Assembly: GCA_947444925.1 (NCBI GenBank)
Contig: CANFBW010000018.1
Span: 1 to 55,052 of the forward strand
Length of the DNA stretch: 55,052 bases
Direction of reading: 5' to 3'
DNA from: Flavobacteriales bacterium
GTDB taxonomy: Bacteria > Bacteroidota > Bacteroidia > Flavobacteriales_C > GCA-002722245
Part shown: piece after piece, positions 27,669 through 37,035 of the stretch
Layout of the letters: the number at the start of each line of letters is the position of its first letter
Numbering within the stretch: the stretch's first letter is position 1
Notes under the pieces: generated by a model
Told to the model about the DNA's origin: nothing
Databases searched by the model: none
The model's input: only the letters and a program-made list of their open reading frames with translations
Translations under genes and position numbers: made by a program

Positions 27669-28475
27669 CTATAGTTCCATCCACCATTTTGAATACTTTT
27701 TCAAGGGCTCGCTCACTTCCTTTTGCTCCTTAAAAATCGCGAAGAAAGAAGAACCACTTCCACTCATGCAAGCATAGATCGCCCCCATTGCGTACAGTTC
27801 ATTTTTCAAGTTCTGCAACTCAGGATAGAGCGTGAAAGCAGATAATTCAAAATCATTTTCCAGTCGACCCTTCCATTCTTCAACGGGCAAGAGCACTAGA
27901 TCACGCACATTGTGTGAGGGCTTTTTGGGCTTCACATGAGCGTAAGCCTGGGCAGTACTGATGTGTAAATTCGGATAGACCAACAATAAATGATAGTCTT
28001 TCAACCACAAATTCATCGGCTCCATTTCATCGCCTTTGCCCCAGGCATAAGACGCTTGGTTGTCGATAAAAAAAGTGCAGTCGCTGCCAAGTTGCGCAGC
28101 GTAAGGCTTCAACTGTTCGTTACTCAAAGGCAATCGACAATAGTCGCGTATCACTTTGAGTGCAAAAGCACAATCGGCCGAACCGCCGCCCAAGCCCGCA
28201 CCTATGGGAATGGATTTGTGCAAATGGATTTTCAATGCTTCTATAGCGAAATCATTCTTTAAAAGCGCATATGCCTTCATCACCAAATTGTCACCCCCAT
28301 TGTTCGGAATATCAATGCCAGAAGCCGAAAAAACACTTTCTTCCGCTCTTGTGACCTCCAATATATCGTTCAATGGAATTGGGTAAAATACAGTTTCAAG
28401 GTTATGAAATCCATCTGCTCTTTTGCTGACGATATTCAAGCCCAGATTTATTTTGGCATTCGGATAAACGATCAT
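27669..28475 (-). CDS. ispE: 4-diphosphocytidyl-2-C-methyl-D-erythritol kinase
   Basis: GHMP kinase of the non-mevalonate isoprenoid pathway. 268 residues. The N-terminal PNAKINLGL segment contains the catalytic Lys8. The ATP-binding loop PIGAGLGGGSAD is at residues 90-101, and the C-terminal MSGSGSSFFAIF forms the third GHMP motif. It is first of the ispE-era-gldA-metK minus-strand series. The start is the first ATG, directly at the conserved YPNAKINLG. Confidence 0.97.
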   Translation of the reverse strand: MIVYPNAKINLGLNIVSKRADGFHNLETVFYPIPLNDILEVTRAEESVFSASGIDIPNNGGDNLVMKAYALLKNDFAIEALKIHLHKSIPIGAGLGGGSADCAFALKVIRDYCRLPLSNEQLKPYAAQLGSDCTFFIDNQASYAWGKGDEMEPMNLWLKDYHLLLVYPNLHISTAQAYAHVKPKKPSHNVRDLVLLPVEEWKGRLENDFELSAFTLYPELQNLKNELYAMGAIYACMSGSGSSFFAIFKEQKEVSEPLKKYSKWWMEL

Positions 28476-28662
28476 TTACAGTAAGCTCAAGGTTTAAAGA
28501 TCAAAGAATAAAGTTTGGTCTTCAAAGTTAATATTAGTCCTTACACCCGCAAACATTGACCTTTTAACTTCAAAAAAAGAACCTGTAAAGCGAACTTTAA
28601 ACAATGAACTTTATACATATGATTATCCGCAATTGCACCAAACTTGTGACAGAAGTGGCGCT

Positions 28663-28786
28663 AGATCCTTCGAATTACCTCAGAAAGACAATCATTCTCG
28701 AAAAACTTATGTGGATAATCGTGCGCATTTGTCCTCCCGAGATTTGAGATGAAGAGAGAAACGAAGTTTCGGTCTTTGAAGGATCT
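28663..28786. repeat. Candidate miniature inverted-repeat (REP/MITE-like) element
   Basis: The perfect 9-bp termini AGATCCTTC (28663-28671) and GAAGGATCT (28778-28786), extended inward by three more pairs including one G-U, enclose 106 bp. The ends resemble the AGATCCTTCGA...TCGAAGGATCT termini of dispersed intergenic repeats that I have seen in many bacterial genomes. Only one copy occurs in this window, so repetition is unproven. Confidence 0.4.
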
Positions 28787-28850
28787 TTCGACCTAAACAT
28801 AAATCTACTGCTACGATTCCGGATAATCATTTATACATTGAACTATTTCC

Positions 28851-28858
28851 TATATTTG
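28851..28858 (+). promoter_or_regulatory. accA: -7 element for accA
   Basis: TATATTTG matches TAnnTTTG exactly, 19 bp before the accA ATG. A TTG occurs 10 bp upstream (28838-28840), which is too close for a -33 box, so the upstream half of the promoter is not clear. Confidence 0.5.
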
Positions 28859-28877
28859 CCCTCCAAATAATTTTCAT

Positions 28878-29843
28878 ATGATTACTTTTTTAGAATTTGA
28901 GAAGCCAATTGAGGAATTATACGAACAACTCGAGAAAGCGAAAGAAATTGAAGTCATCAGCGGCGTTGATGCTTCATCTACCATAAAAGAATTAGAGAAA
29001 AAAATTCTTGACACAAAAAAAGAATTGTACAGCAATTTAACAGCTTGGCAAAAAGTATTGGTGTCACGCCACCCTGAGCGCCCGTATACATTGGCATACA
29101 TTGATGGTATTTGCGACAAAGGATCTTTCATTGAACTACACGGCGACCGCAATGTTCGCGACGACAAAGCAATGGTAGGCGGCCTTGCCAGCATTAACGG
29201 CGAAGGCATCATGTTCATAGGTCACCAAAAAGGAATCAACACTAAAATGCGTCAGTACCGAAACTTCGGTATGCCAAATCCAGAAGGCTACCGCAAAGCT
29301 TTGCGCTTGATGAAAATGGCTGAGAAATTCAACCGCCCTGTCGTTTGCTTAATTGATACGCCGGGTGCTTACCCAGGCTTGGAAGGTGAAGAGCGCGGAC
29401 AAGGCGAAGCCATTGCCCGCAATTTGTTTGAGATGGCGCAATTGCAAGTTCCTATAATTTGCATCATCATTGGCGAGGGAGCCTCAGGAGGAGCCCTAGG
29501 CATTGGTGTTGGAGATGTGGTAATGATGTTAGAACATACTTGGTACTCTGTTATTTCTCCGGAATCATGCTCTTCAATTTTATGGAGAAGTTGGGATCAC
29601 AAAGAAAAAGCGGCCGAAGCCTTAAAACTTACCGCCCAAGACATGCTGAAAAACAAGTTGATCGACGGCATCATAAAAGAACCACTGGGCGGCACGCACA
29701 GCAATGTGCCAGATGCATGCAAATTCGTGAAGGAAGCAATTGTAAGTAACCTCGCGAAACTCAAAAAAATGAAGCCCGACAAACGTGTGGACAAACGTAT
29801 CGAGAAATTTTGTGCAATGGGCGTTGTGATTGAAGCTGATTAA
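28878..29843 (+). CDS. accA: Acetyl-CoA carboxylase carboxyltransferase subunit alpha
   Basis: With AccD, transfers CO2 from carboxybiotin to acetyl-CoA to make malonyl-CoA. 321 residues, normal length. An N-terminal coiled region ([18 protein letters not shown]) is followed by the carboxyltransferase core with [33 protein letters not shown] and the oxyanion-hole stretch [15 protein letters not shown]. No accD, accB or accC is adjacent. The ATG is preceded by a TATATTTG promoter element. Confidence 0.98.
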   Translation: MITFLEFEKPIEELYEQLEKAKEIEVISGVDASSTIKELEKKILDTKKELYSNLTAWQKVLVSRHPERPYTLAYIDGICDKGSFIELHGDRNVRDDKAMVGGLASINGEGIMFIGHQKGINTKMRQYRNFGMPNPEGYRKALRLMKMAEKFNRPVVCLIDTPGAYPGLEGEERGQGEAIARNLFEMAQLQVPIICIIIGEGASGGALGIGVGDVVMMLEHTWYSVISPESCSSILWRSWDHKEKAAEALKLTAQDMLKNKLIDGIIKEPLGGTHSNVPDACKFVKEAIVSNLAKLKKMKPDKRVDKRIEKFCAMGVVIEAD

Positions 29844-30081
29844 TTTTCAGCTCAAGCATGTTGTGAAATGGCAATGACGCAATTTGAGGGATTAGTTGAT
29901 TTAAAACAACTCGAAATCACCAAATTGCCTCATTACAAAATCATCAAATCCCCTCATTCTCAAATTGTTCATAATTCAACATTTGAACTTTCCTCTTTTT
30001 TCCTCACCTTTATAGATTCATTGAAAAGGCACAAGTTAAAAGCAGTTGACTTTCGATTTTCAATTTTCAATCCCTTCGATT

Positions 30082-31587
30082 ATGGACAAGATACGCGATA
30101 AAAAAACAGCCTTTAAAAAACGAGTGATCTCCCTTTCCATGGAAGAACAACATGGGAAAGTACCACCTCAAGCTGTTGATTTAGAAGAAGCTGTATTGGG
30201 CGCTTTAATGCTTGAAAAAGATGCGCTCACCGCCATCATTGATATTTTACAACCCGACAGTTTCTACAAAGATGCGCACAATCGCATTTACGCTGCAATA
30301 CAACGCTTGTTTCAACGTTCAGAGCCCATCGATTTACTGACTGTTAAAAATGAGTTGCAAAAAACAAGTGAATTGGAAATGGTAGGTGGAGCTTACTATT
30401 TAACACAACTCACCAATCGCATTTCTTCTGCAGCCAATATTGAATATCATTCTCGTATCATTTCGCAAAAGCACATTCAACGTGAACTAATTCGTATTTC
30501 GTCTGAAACCATTCGCGATGCTTACGACGAAACGACCGACGTTTTCACCTTGCTAGATACCGCTGAAAAAAATCTTTTTCAAGTTGCAGAAGGCAATATC
30601 AGAAAGAATTACGACAGCATGGCGACTTTAATCAAGCAAGCCAAAGAACAAATTAAGAAAGCAGGCGAAAAAGGAGAAGGCGTCAATGGCGTCCCTTCTG
30701 GTTTCACTGAATTGGATCAACTGACATCGGGATGGCAACCAGGTGACTTACTCATCTTGGCCGCTCGTCCGGGTATGGGAAAAACCGCATTCGTACTCTC
30801 TGTCGCGCGCAACACATCTGTGCGCTTCAACATTCCTACGGCCATTTTCTCCTTAGAAATGACCTCGCTGCAAATGGTAACAAGGTTAATTGTTACTGAA
30901 ACACAGCTGTCTGCCGACAAATTAAAAAAAGGACAGTTGCAAAGTCACGAATGGGAGCAGCTCAATTCAAAAATCACAAAAATTGCTGAAGCGCCTTTGT
31001 TTATTGACGATACCCCAGCTCTTTCCATCTTTGAATTGAGAGCAAAAGCACGTCGCTTAAAACAACAACACAATATTGGCATCATCATTATTGACTACTT
31101 GCAGTTAATGACCGCTGGTGGCGAAGGTGGTGGAAATCGTGAACAAGAGATCTCTTTTATATCGCGATCCCTCAAAAGTATCGCCAAAGAATTGGCGGTT
31201 CCTGTTATAGCACTTTCACAGTTAAGCCGCGCCGTAGAAACCAGAGGCGGAGACAAACGACCAATGCTTTCCGACTTGCGAGAATCGGGTGCGATTGAGC
31301 AAGATGCCGATATGGTAATGTTTTTGTACCGTCCCGAATATTATAAAATTAACGAAGATGAAAACGGAAATTCTCTTTTAGGAATCGGTGAAGTGATCGT
31401 AGCAAAACACAGAAACGGCGCATTAAAAAACATTCCGCTGCGCTTTATTGACACACTCGCTAAATTTGAAGACTTGGACACCAATCAATTTGGTGTAATT
31501 ACACAAGGTGAAAGTGGAGGCCCGTCAACCATGACGCGCTCTTCGCGAATGAACGACGAATGGAGTGGTGATGAAAGCCCTTTTTAA
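30082..31587 (+). CDS. dnaB: Replicative DNA helicase
   Basis: Hexameric 5'-3' helicase at the replication fork. About 501 residues from 30082. The N-terminal DnaB domain starts at PPQAVDLEEAVLGALMLE. The RecA-like motor has Walker A ARPGMGKTA near residue 225, Walker B IIIIDYLQLM, and RESGAIEQDADMVMFLYRPEYY. There is no intein. The start is uncertain: 30082 (MDKIRDKK) gives a basic N-terminal extension, 30139 (MEEQHGKV) is also possible, and 30046 is the longest reading. The 3' end overlaps the next gene by 17 bp. Confidence 0.97.
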   Translation: MDKIRDKKTAFKKRVISLSMEEQHGKVPPQAVDLEEAVLGALMLEKDALTAIIDILQPDSFYKDAHNRIYAAIQRLFQRSEPIDLLTVKNELQKTSELEMVGGAYYLTQLTNRISSAANIEYHSRIISQKHIQRELIRISSETIRDAYDETTDVFTLLDTAEKNLFQVAEGNIRKNYDSMATLIKQAKEQIKKAGEKGEGVNGVPSGFTELDQLTSGWQPGDLLILAARPGMGKTAFVLSVARNTSVRFNIPTAIFSLEMTSLQMVTRLIVTETQLSADKLKKGQLQSHEWEQLNSKITKIAEAPLFIDDTPALSIFELRAKARRLKQQHNIGIIIIDYLQLMTAGGEGGGNREQEISFISRSLKSIAKELAVPVIALSQLSRAVETRGGDKRPMLSDLRESGAIEQDADMVMFLYRPEYYKINEDENGNSLLGIGEVIVAKHRNGALKNIPLRFIDTLAKFEDLDTNQFGVITQGESGGPSTMTRSSRMNDEWSGDESPF

Positions 31588-32851
31588 CATAAGCAATTTT
31601 CTTTTTGCATTCCTGTTTTGCAACAGTGTTTGCGGCGCATATTTGTTTATTCCGATGGACAACACGCAACGCGACCACCTTAAGGCATACGGCATTGCCT
31701 ACTGGGCACTCACTAAAAATGCAGAAACAGATTGGCTGCTCAATTACAGAGGTGGCAGCTTTGCCTTCAAACAAAGTACAGAAATGGAAAACGAATGTTT
31801 GATCAGAGGCGTGAGCTATGAAATACTGCCCGACGTAAAATACACAGCTATACTCACAGAAATCGCAAACCCAGAATACAACGCCGATGTTGTTAAATTA
31901 GAGAAGGCACCTAAAGTAGCTGTGTATTCTCCAAAAAACAAACAACCTTGGGACGATGCAGTAACGCTTGTGATGGCATATGCCGAAATAAAATACGACG
32001 TGGTGTACGATGAAGAAATCATCAACGGCGCACTGCCGCTATACGACTGGCTTCACTTGCACCATGAAGATTTCACCGGTCAGTATGGCAAATTTTGGTC
32101 GAGTTATAAAAACCAATCTTGGTACCAAGAAAACCAAAGTATTGCAGAAGCAACCGCGCTGAAATTAGGGTTTTCTAAAGTGTCTCAATTAAAGTTGGGC
32201 GTTGCAAAAAAAATCAAAGAATTTGTTGCGGGCGGTGGATTTATGTTTGCAATGTGCGCCGCAACTGATTCATACGACATTGCGCTAGCGGCAGAAAACA
32301 CTGATGTTTGTGAGTCCATGTTTGATGGCGACCCAATGGACCCTAATTACCAAAGCAAAATGAATTTCTCCAACGGTTTTGCATTTAAAAACTACGCCTT
32401 AGAAGAAAATCCTGCGGTGTATGAATTCTCAAGTGTTGACGCCACAAAAGAACACTCCGATTTTGTCAGCACCTATGGTGAAGACAAAGACATTTTTACC
32501 CTGTTCGACTTCTCTGCCAAATGGGATCAAGTCCCTACAATGCTGTGCCAAAATCACACCAAAATAGTGAAAGGATTTATGGGACAAACAACTGCATTTA
32601 TTAAAGATTATTTGCGATCAGATGTATTAGTGATGGGAGAAACACCTACCGTCAATTCAGCACGTTACATCCATGGAGAATTTGGAAATGGCACTTGGAC
32701 TTTCTACGGCGGCCATGATCCAGAAGACCATACACACCACGTGGGCGACCCTCCCACCGACTTAAAACTTCACCCCAATTCACCAGGCTATCGCTTGATT
32801 TTAAACAACGTGCTTTTTCCGGCTGCAAAAAAGAAGAAAAGAAAAACTTAG
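31571..32851 (+). CDS. Secreted protein of unknown function, amidotransferase-fold-like ('asparagine synthetase B' misnomer family)
   Basis: A 426-residue protein with a signal peptide (MKALFNISNFLFAFLFCNSVCGA) followed by YLFIPMDNTQRDHLKAYGIAYW. I recall close Bacteroidota homologues labelled 'asparagine synthetase B', but there is no N-terminal nucleophile cysteine domain and no synthetase domain, so that name looks wrong. Features: a FVAGGGFMFAMCAATDSYD stretch resembling the Gly-rich nucleophile elbow of class I amidotransferase/ThuA folds, and a HGEFGNGTWTFYGGHDPEDH segment resembling their His-containing C-terminal motif. It lies in a 17-bp overlap with dnaB and converges on the glycosyltransferase with a 3-bp gap. 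The start at 31571 (ATG) is preferred over a GTG two codons upstream. Confidence 0.65.
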   Translation: MKALFNISNFLFAFLFCNSVCGAYLFIPMDNTQRDHLKAYGIAYWALTKNAETDWLLNYRGGSFAFKQSTEMENECLIRGVSYEILPDVKYTAILTEIANPEYNADVVKLEKAPKVAVYSPKNKQPWDDAVTLVMAYAEIKYDVVYDEEIINGALPLYDWLHLHHEDFTGQYGKFWSSYKNQSWYQENQSIAEATALKLGFSKVSQLKLGVAKKIKEFVAGGGFMFAMCAATDSYDIALAAENTDVCESMFDGDPMDPNYQSKMNFSNGFAFKNYALEENPAVYEFSSVDATKEHSDFVSTYGEDKDIFTLFDFSAKWDQVPTMLCQNHTKIVKGFMGQTTAFIKDYLRSDVLVMGETPTVNSARYIHGEFGNGTWTFYGGHDPEDHTHHVGDPPTDLKLHPNSPGYRLILNNVLFPAAKKKKRKT

Positions 32852-32854
32852 CTT

Positions 32855-33790
32855 TTATTTTCTGCCAAAAATATTGCGGAATTCATAACGGATTTTGTCT
32901 CGAATTTTGTTTTTGAATAAACGCCATTTTGTTGGTGTATTAGTGATTTCCAGCAATGAATACATAAACGCCTTTCTAGCTTGAGAACTCTCTCTCATTC
33001 TCACTTTTTTTACAATAATTTTTTGTGCCAACTCCTGCAACTCAAAATTCTCTACAATGGTGCAATTCTCTCCGCTTCCATCGTGACCAATATTTCTAAC
33101 CAAAGATCTTTTGGGAAAAAGAGTTAATCCATCGAGTAAAAAAACAGAAGCATACCACTTAACAGCCCACGTTTCTATCACTCCTTTTTGATTCCTTTGT
33201 AAATGTGCAAAATAGCCCATCGAGTCGTCTAGTTCAAATTCTGCTATTTTATTTCTTTTTGTTATCTCTAAAATATGCTGATCTGTATCCAAAGACAAAT
33301 GATCCCAAGCTCTCTTCCATGTTCCCCAGCCCCACGAAGTAGTTAAACGCACAAAAAAGGTATCCGGTAAATTTTTATTAGTTGGGAAAGTATAGCCAGA
33401 AACGTGCATCACCCTTTCGTCTTTTTCATATAGCGAAAGTGCGTCATTCATATATGTCAAAAAGTATGGAGACGTTATTAAATCATCTTCCATGACGATG
33501 ATTTTTCCAAAAACATTGACTTGCTCAGTCACTCCATTTACTATCGATTTTGCTAAACCCACATTTTCTTTATGCAATACTATTTTCACTTCCAAAAATC
33601 CTGCAATAGCGCGTAAATATTCTCGTACATCGTCAACTTCTTCTTTATGCTCAGGTTTACTTGCCGCATCAGAATATATTATTAGAAGAGTTTCCTTTGC
33701 CAAAAAATTATTCTGCAATGCAGAAATGGTTTGTTGAAGGTGATCCAAACGACGGTAAACAAATAAAATAACCGGTACATAACTATTCAT
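32855..33790 (-). CDS. Glycosyltransferase with a GT-A fold (GT2/GNT-I-like)
   Basis: A 311-residue cytoplasmic or membrane-associated enzyme. The start VPVILFVYRRLDHLQQTISAL and the metal-binding IIVMEDDLITSPYFL (a DxD-type acidic triad) mark a nucleotide-sugar transferase of the GT-A fold. The VMEDDL...YMNDAL...VSGY pattern recalls the GNT-I/GT13 group as well as GT2. The TTSWGWGTWKRAWD motif probably lines the acceptor site. Sugar and acceptor are unknown. The start overlaps the pseudouridine synthase stop by 4 bp, so it is the last gene of that operon. Confidence 0.8.
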   Translation of the reverse strand: MNSYVPVILFVYRRLDHLQQTISALQNNFLAKETLLIIYSDAASKPEHKEEVDDVREYLRAIAGFLEVKIVLHKENVGLAKSIVNGVTEQVNVFGKIIVMEDDLITSPYFLTYMNDALSLYEKDERVMHVSGYTFPTNKNLPDTFFVRLTTSWGWGTWKRAWDHLSLDTDQHILEITKRNKIAEFELDDSMGYFAHLQRNQKGVIETWAVKWYASVFLLDGLTLFPKRSLVRNIGHDGSGENCTIVENFELQELAQKIIVKKVRMRESSQARKAFMYSLLEITNTPTKWRLFKNKIRDKIRYEFRNIFGRK

Positions 33791-34830
33791 ATCTCTTTAT
33801 TTAAATGCGTTGAATACACGCTCCATTTATCAATTATATTTTGAAAACCTTCAGGTAAATCAGCGCTGAAATTAAGAAATGTTCCTGTAACTGGATGCTT
33901 AAACGCTAATGTTTTTGCGTGTAATGCTTGACCTGGAATCATTCCGAAACAATTCTCAACAAACTGTTTGTACTTTGCAAAGTTAACACCCTTCAATATT
34001 TTGTCGCCACCGTATTCAGGGTCATTGAACAATGGATGTCCTATGTGTTTGAAATGCACTCTGATTTGATGCGTTCTTCCTGTTTCTAATTTACATTCCA
34101 CCAAAGTAACATAAGTGAAGCGTTCCAAAACTTTATAATGGGTCACAGCGTGTTTTCCTTCTTCACTTCCTTCAGGATAAACTGCCATAACCTTTCTGTC
34201 TTTCATACTGCGACCAACATTTCCAATGATGGTGCCCTCATCGTCTTTCACATCACCCCAAACCAAGGCGTGGTAGCGGCGGTCAATCGTTCGGTCAAAA
34301 AATTGCTTTGACAAATGACTCAATGCAAAGTCGTTTTTTGCGATAACCATAGTACCACTTGTCAATTTATCAAGGCGATGCACCAATCCTGGACGCAATA
34401 CTTCTTTCGAAGGATTTGTTGCCAACTCATTAAAGTGGTATAACATGGCATTGACCAGTGTTCCGCTATAGTTACCATAACCGGGATGCACCACTAAACC
34501 AGCATATTTATAAACCACTGCCAAGTCGGCATCTTCATACAAAATCTCTATGGGAATATTTTCGGCGATTAACTCAATTTCTCGAGGAGGATAAGGCAAA
34601 ACAATAGAAACTTCATCGAAAGGCTTTACCTTATAATTGGATTTTACGGCCTTGCCGTTGACAATAATACTTCCTGCTTCCGCTGCATTTTGAATTTTTG
34701 TTCGCGACGTATTGTCTATACGATTGAGCAAAAACTTATCAATGCGCAACAATTGCTGACCTTTATCGGCAATGATCTTATAATGTTCAAAAAGCTCATC
34801 AGGCCTGTCGTCTTCTATCTCTTCTATCAT
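33787..34830 (-). CDS. RluA/RluD-family 23S rRNA pseudouridine synthase
   Basis: Isomerises specific uridines in 23S rRNA. 347 residues. An N-terminal S4-like RNA-binding domain (about 28-80, LRIDKFLLNRI...AAEAGSIIVNGKAVK) is followed by the catalytic domain. VHRLDKLTSGTMVIAK contains the catalytic Asp154, and GRTHQIRVHFKHIGHPLFND lies downstream. It is closest to RluD by layout (S4 plus catalytic domain). It overlaps both neighbours by 4 bp (T9SS cargo upstream, glycosyltransferase downstream). Confidence 0.94.
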   Translation of the reverse strand: MIEEIEDDRPDELFEHYKIIADKGQQLLRIDKFLLNRIDNTSRTKIQNAAEAGSIIVNGKAVKSNYKVKPFDEVSIVLPYPPREIELIAENIPIEILYEDADLAVVYKYAGLVVHPGYGNYSGTLVNAMLYHFNELATNPSKEVLRPGLVHRLDKLTSGTMVIAKNDFALSHLSKQFFDRTIDRRYHALVWGDVKDDEGTIIGNVGRSMKDRKVMAVYPEGSEEGKHAVTHYKVLERFTYVTLVECKLETGRTHQIRVHFKHIGHPLFNDPEYGGDKILKGVNFAKYKQFVENCFGMIPGQALHAKTLAFKHPVTGTFLNFSADLPEGFQNIIDKWSVYSTHLNKEI

Positions 34831-36995
34831 TGCACGATCAACTTATGAAATTCTACTTTACCACTTTCAGCGTAAACTATTTTGATGATGTACAAGCCTT
34901 CACTTTTGTTCGATAGATCAATGCTATTTCTCCCAGCTTGACAGTCATTTTTCGAGAGAACTCTTCCCTCTAAATCTAAAATCATGATTTCTGTTTTTTC
35001 TGCACAATCTATAAAAGCAATATGTTTTGCTGGATTAGGAAAGATTTGTGCCAGAGCAGCTTGTTCCACCACATTCGCAGGAAATACAACCGGTGCGCCT
35101 AGCACCGGCTCAAACATCACGCTGCCTGAAATATGTGAAGTATTCCAAGTATTTGAAGAAACAACGTAAAAAAACATCTTGTCGGCATTTGACGTGTTTA
35201 AATCCAAACCCACATTGATATAATCATTCGTTGTTTGTTTCCAACCGATACAAATGGTGTCTTTTACAAAAATCACTTTTCCGAAGGGATAATACAAATA
35301 TTTATTAATGCCTTTTATGCTGTCGGGCATATACTCAGTGCTTTCCAAAAGCAGGGTTCCAGGCTTTCCATTTGAATAATTCCATACACGCAGTGTAAAC
35401 GGAATTTGATAGTTACCCGAACCAATAACCTCATTGAAATAAATTTTAACACCGCGTAAACTATCTCCTTTGCTCTGAAGTATCGGAAATTTATACGCGA
35501 ATTCTGCACCAGCGTAATAAAAACCGTAACCAGCCTCAGCTGAACCATCGTCGTAGGCGTAACAATTCGACAACACCTGTGCAAAAACCATAGTGTCATT
35601 TCCCTTAAAATCATTTGACAATGGTGTATTCAGCGCGTATTGCACATTAAAAACCGCCGTATCATTTTCAGGAGAAGTGTACACAAAGGATCCATAATCC
35701 TCATCATACACATGCGCTAAACCTGGCTGTATTGCAGCACTTTGTGTTACCGCAGAATTGTATAATACACTTCCCTTTTCCTTGATATTCACTGCGAAAT
35801 CAGCATTTACATCCACATTAGAAATATTACGAACCAACGCTTCCGATGTACCCACCATTAAATTCCCTGCTGATTTAAAGTGATTCCACGGCACGGCGTA
35901 AAAACCATTGACCAATGTTTTAGGGGGATACACAAAAGTCATATCACTGCCATACGCATCATTGATGATTCTATTTTTGTCCAACTGCACGTAATCCAAT
36001 TGCCATTGGTCACGATTGCTTCCATCGGTGCCGAAACCTTCGATACTCGCAAAATTGAAAAATTTAAAACGAAAATTTTTATGAAAGAAAATGGGCAGTT
36101 CAACTTTTACATAAAACTTAAAAAAACTATCCGTCGCCCATGTATCCTTCGCTTTTGAACCCCATACTGAACGCCACATTCCGCTATTGTCCATAAAATG
36201 CAAAAGCAATGAATCCTTTTCCTCAGGCGCATCACCTCCAAAGCCTTTTGATTCAACGTAAAAACTCAAATACACATTGTCGGAAGCGGACAAACCCGAC
36301 AAATCAATAGGCTTCGAAACCAGTGAATCTCCCAGAAATTGAGTGCTGCTGGCGTTTGGATACAACTTTCCAATGTCGTTAATTGCATCAAAAGTGGCAA
36401 CACCAATACTTGGAGGATTAATGGGGTAATTAGCGTTCACAAAAACGCCTCTGCCGGTCCACAGTGAAGCATCGTCCTTCATGAAATAAAAAATATACTT
36501 GGTATTAGTGAGTGTGAGTTCCTTTAAAAATGTGGTGTCACTGCCATAAATGGAATACGAAGGCCATGCTTCAATAGTGTCTGCAACCGTTGCTGGATAT
36601 TGACTGGCATTGTACTGAATAATTTTAAACATTGAATTGGGTGCTATTTTGGTGCTGTCCAATTGGTATCTCCAAGTAGTATCCTTAGAATAAGCTATTG
36701 TATCAGGATGATTACCGCCCACAGAAAACGCATACTGCACAACAGTCGCGCTGACTTTTCCCGCTGAATCGCTGCTGTATACTTTTATGTTGTCGCTTGA
36801 AAAATCATCAAAAAAAGGCAAGGTCAAGGTGTTTAAATTGTACTCGAAGTGCTCGAAAACACCCACTGCAGAAGCGGCTTGCGCTTGATTAGCATTGGCA
36901 TGCAGTTGTGGATTTCCTTTTAACCCCAGCACCACTTCTTGCGCAGAAAGTGCTCCAAAAGCTAAAAACAAAAGAAAAACTAAAGTGCAGCGCAT
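34827..36995 (-). CDS. Secreted protein with T9SS type A sorting domain
   Basis: A 722-residue extracellular or surface protein. The signal peptide MRCTLVFLLFLAFGALSAQE is followed by a long beta-rich region without a recognised catalytic motif (aromatic and Asp-rich, e.g. WQLDYVQLDKN), resembling uncharacterised jelly-roll surface proteins. The C-terminal ~75 residues are a type A T9SS domain: IFPNPAKHIAFID, then IMILDLEGRVLS and SEGLYIIKIV, ending in HKLIVQ. The domain is removed after passage through the outer membrane. It sits between the PASTA gene and the pseudouridine synthase, overlapping the latter by 4 bp. Confidence 0.85.
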   Translation of the reverse strand: MRCTLVFLLFLAFGALSAQEVVLGLKGNPQLHANANQAQAASAVGVFEHFEYNLNTLTLPFFDDFSSDNIKVYSSDSAGKVSATVVQYAFSVGGNHPDTIAYSKDTTWRYQLDSTKIAPNSMFKIIQYNASQYPATVADTIEAWPSYSIYGSDTTFLKELTLTNTKYIFYFMKDDASLWTGRGVFVNANYPINPPSIGVATFDAINDIGKLYPNASSTQFLGDSLVSKPIDLSGLSASDNVYLSFYVESKGFGGDAPEEKDSLLLHFMDNSGMWRSVWGSKAKDTWATDSFFKFYVKVELPIFFHKNFRFKFFNFASIEGFGTDGSNRDQWQLDYVQLDKNRIINDAYGSDMTFVYPPKTLVNGFYAVPWNHFKSAGNLMVGTSEALVRNISNVDVNADFAVNIKEKGSVLYNSAVTQSAAIQPGLAHVYDEDYGSFVYTSPENDTAVFNVQYALNTPLSNDFKGNDTMVFAQVLSNCYAYDDGSAEAGYGFYYAGAEFAYKFPILQSKGDSLRGVKIYFNEVIGSGNYQIPFTLRVWNYSNGKPGTLLLESTEYMPDSIKGINKYLYYPFGKVIFVKDTICIGWKQTTNDYINVGLDLNTSNADKMFFYVVSSNTWNTSHISGSVMFEPVLGAPVVFPANVVEQAALAQIFPNPAKHIAFIDCAEKTEIMILDLEGRVLSKNDCQAGRNSIDLSNKSEGLYIIKIVYAESGKVEFHKLIVQ

Positions 36996-37035
36996 TTTAT
37001 AAAATTAAGGAAGATCCTTGGTAACGCAAAAGCAA

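Larger units (their letters stand above)
28476..28877. other. 402-bp intergenic region between ispE and accA
   Basis: This region separates two divergent genes. No ORF looks coding. It contains the inverted-repeat element described separately (28663-28786), a row of AAAGTT/TTTAAA words near 28488-28620, and the accA -7 element at 28851-28858. No riboswitch or tRNA was recognised. Confidence 0.6.
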
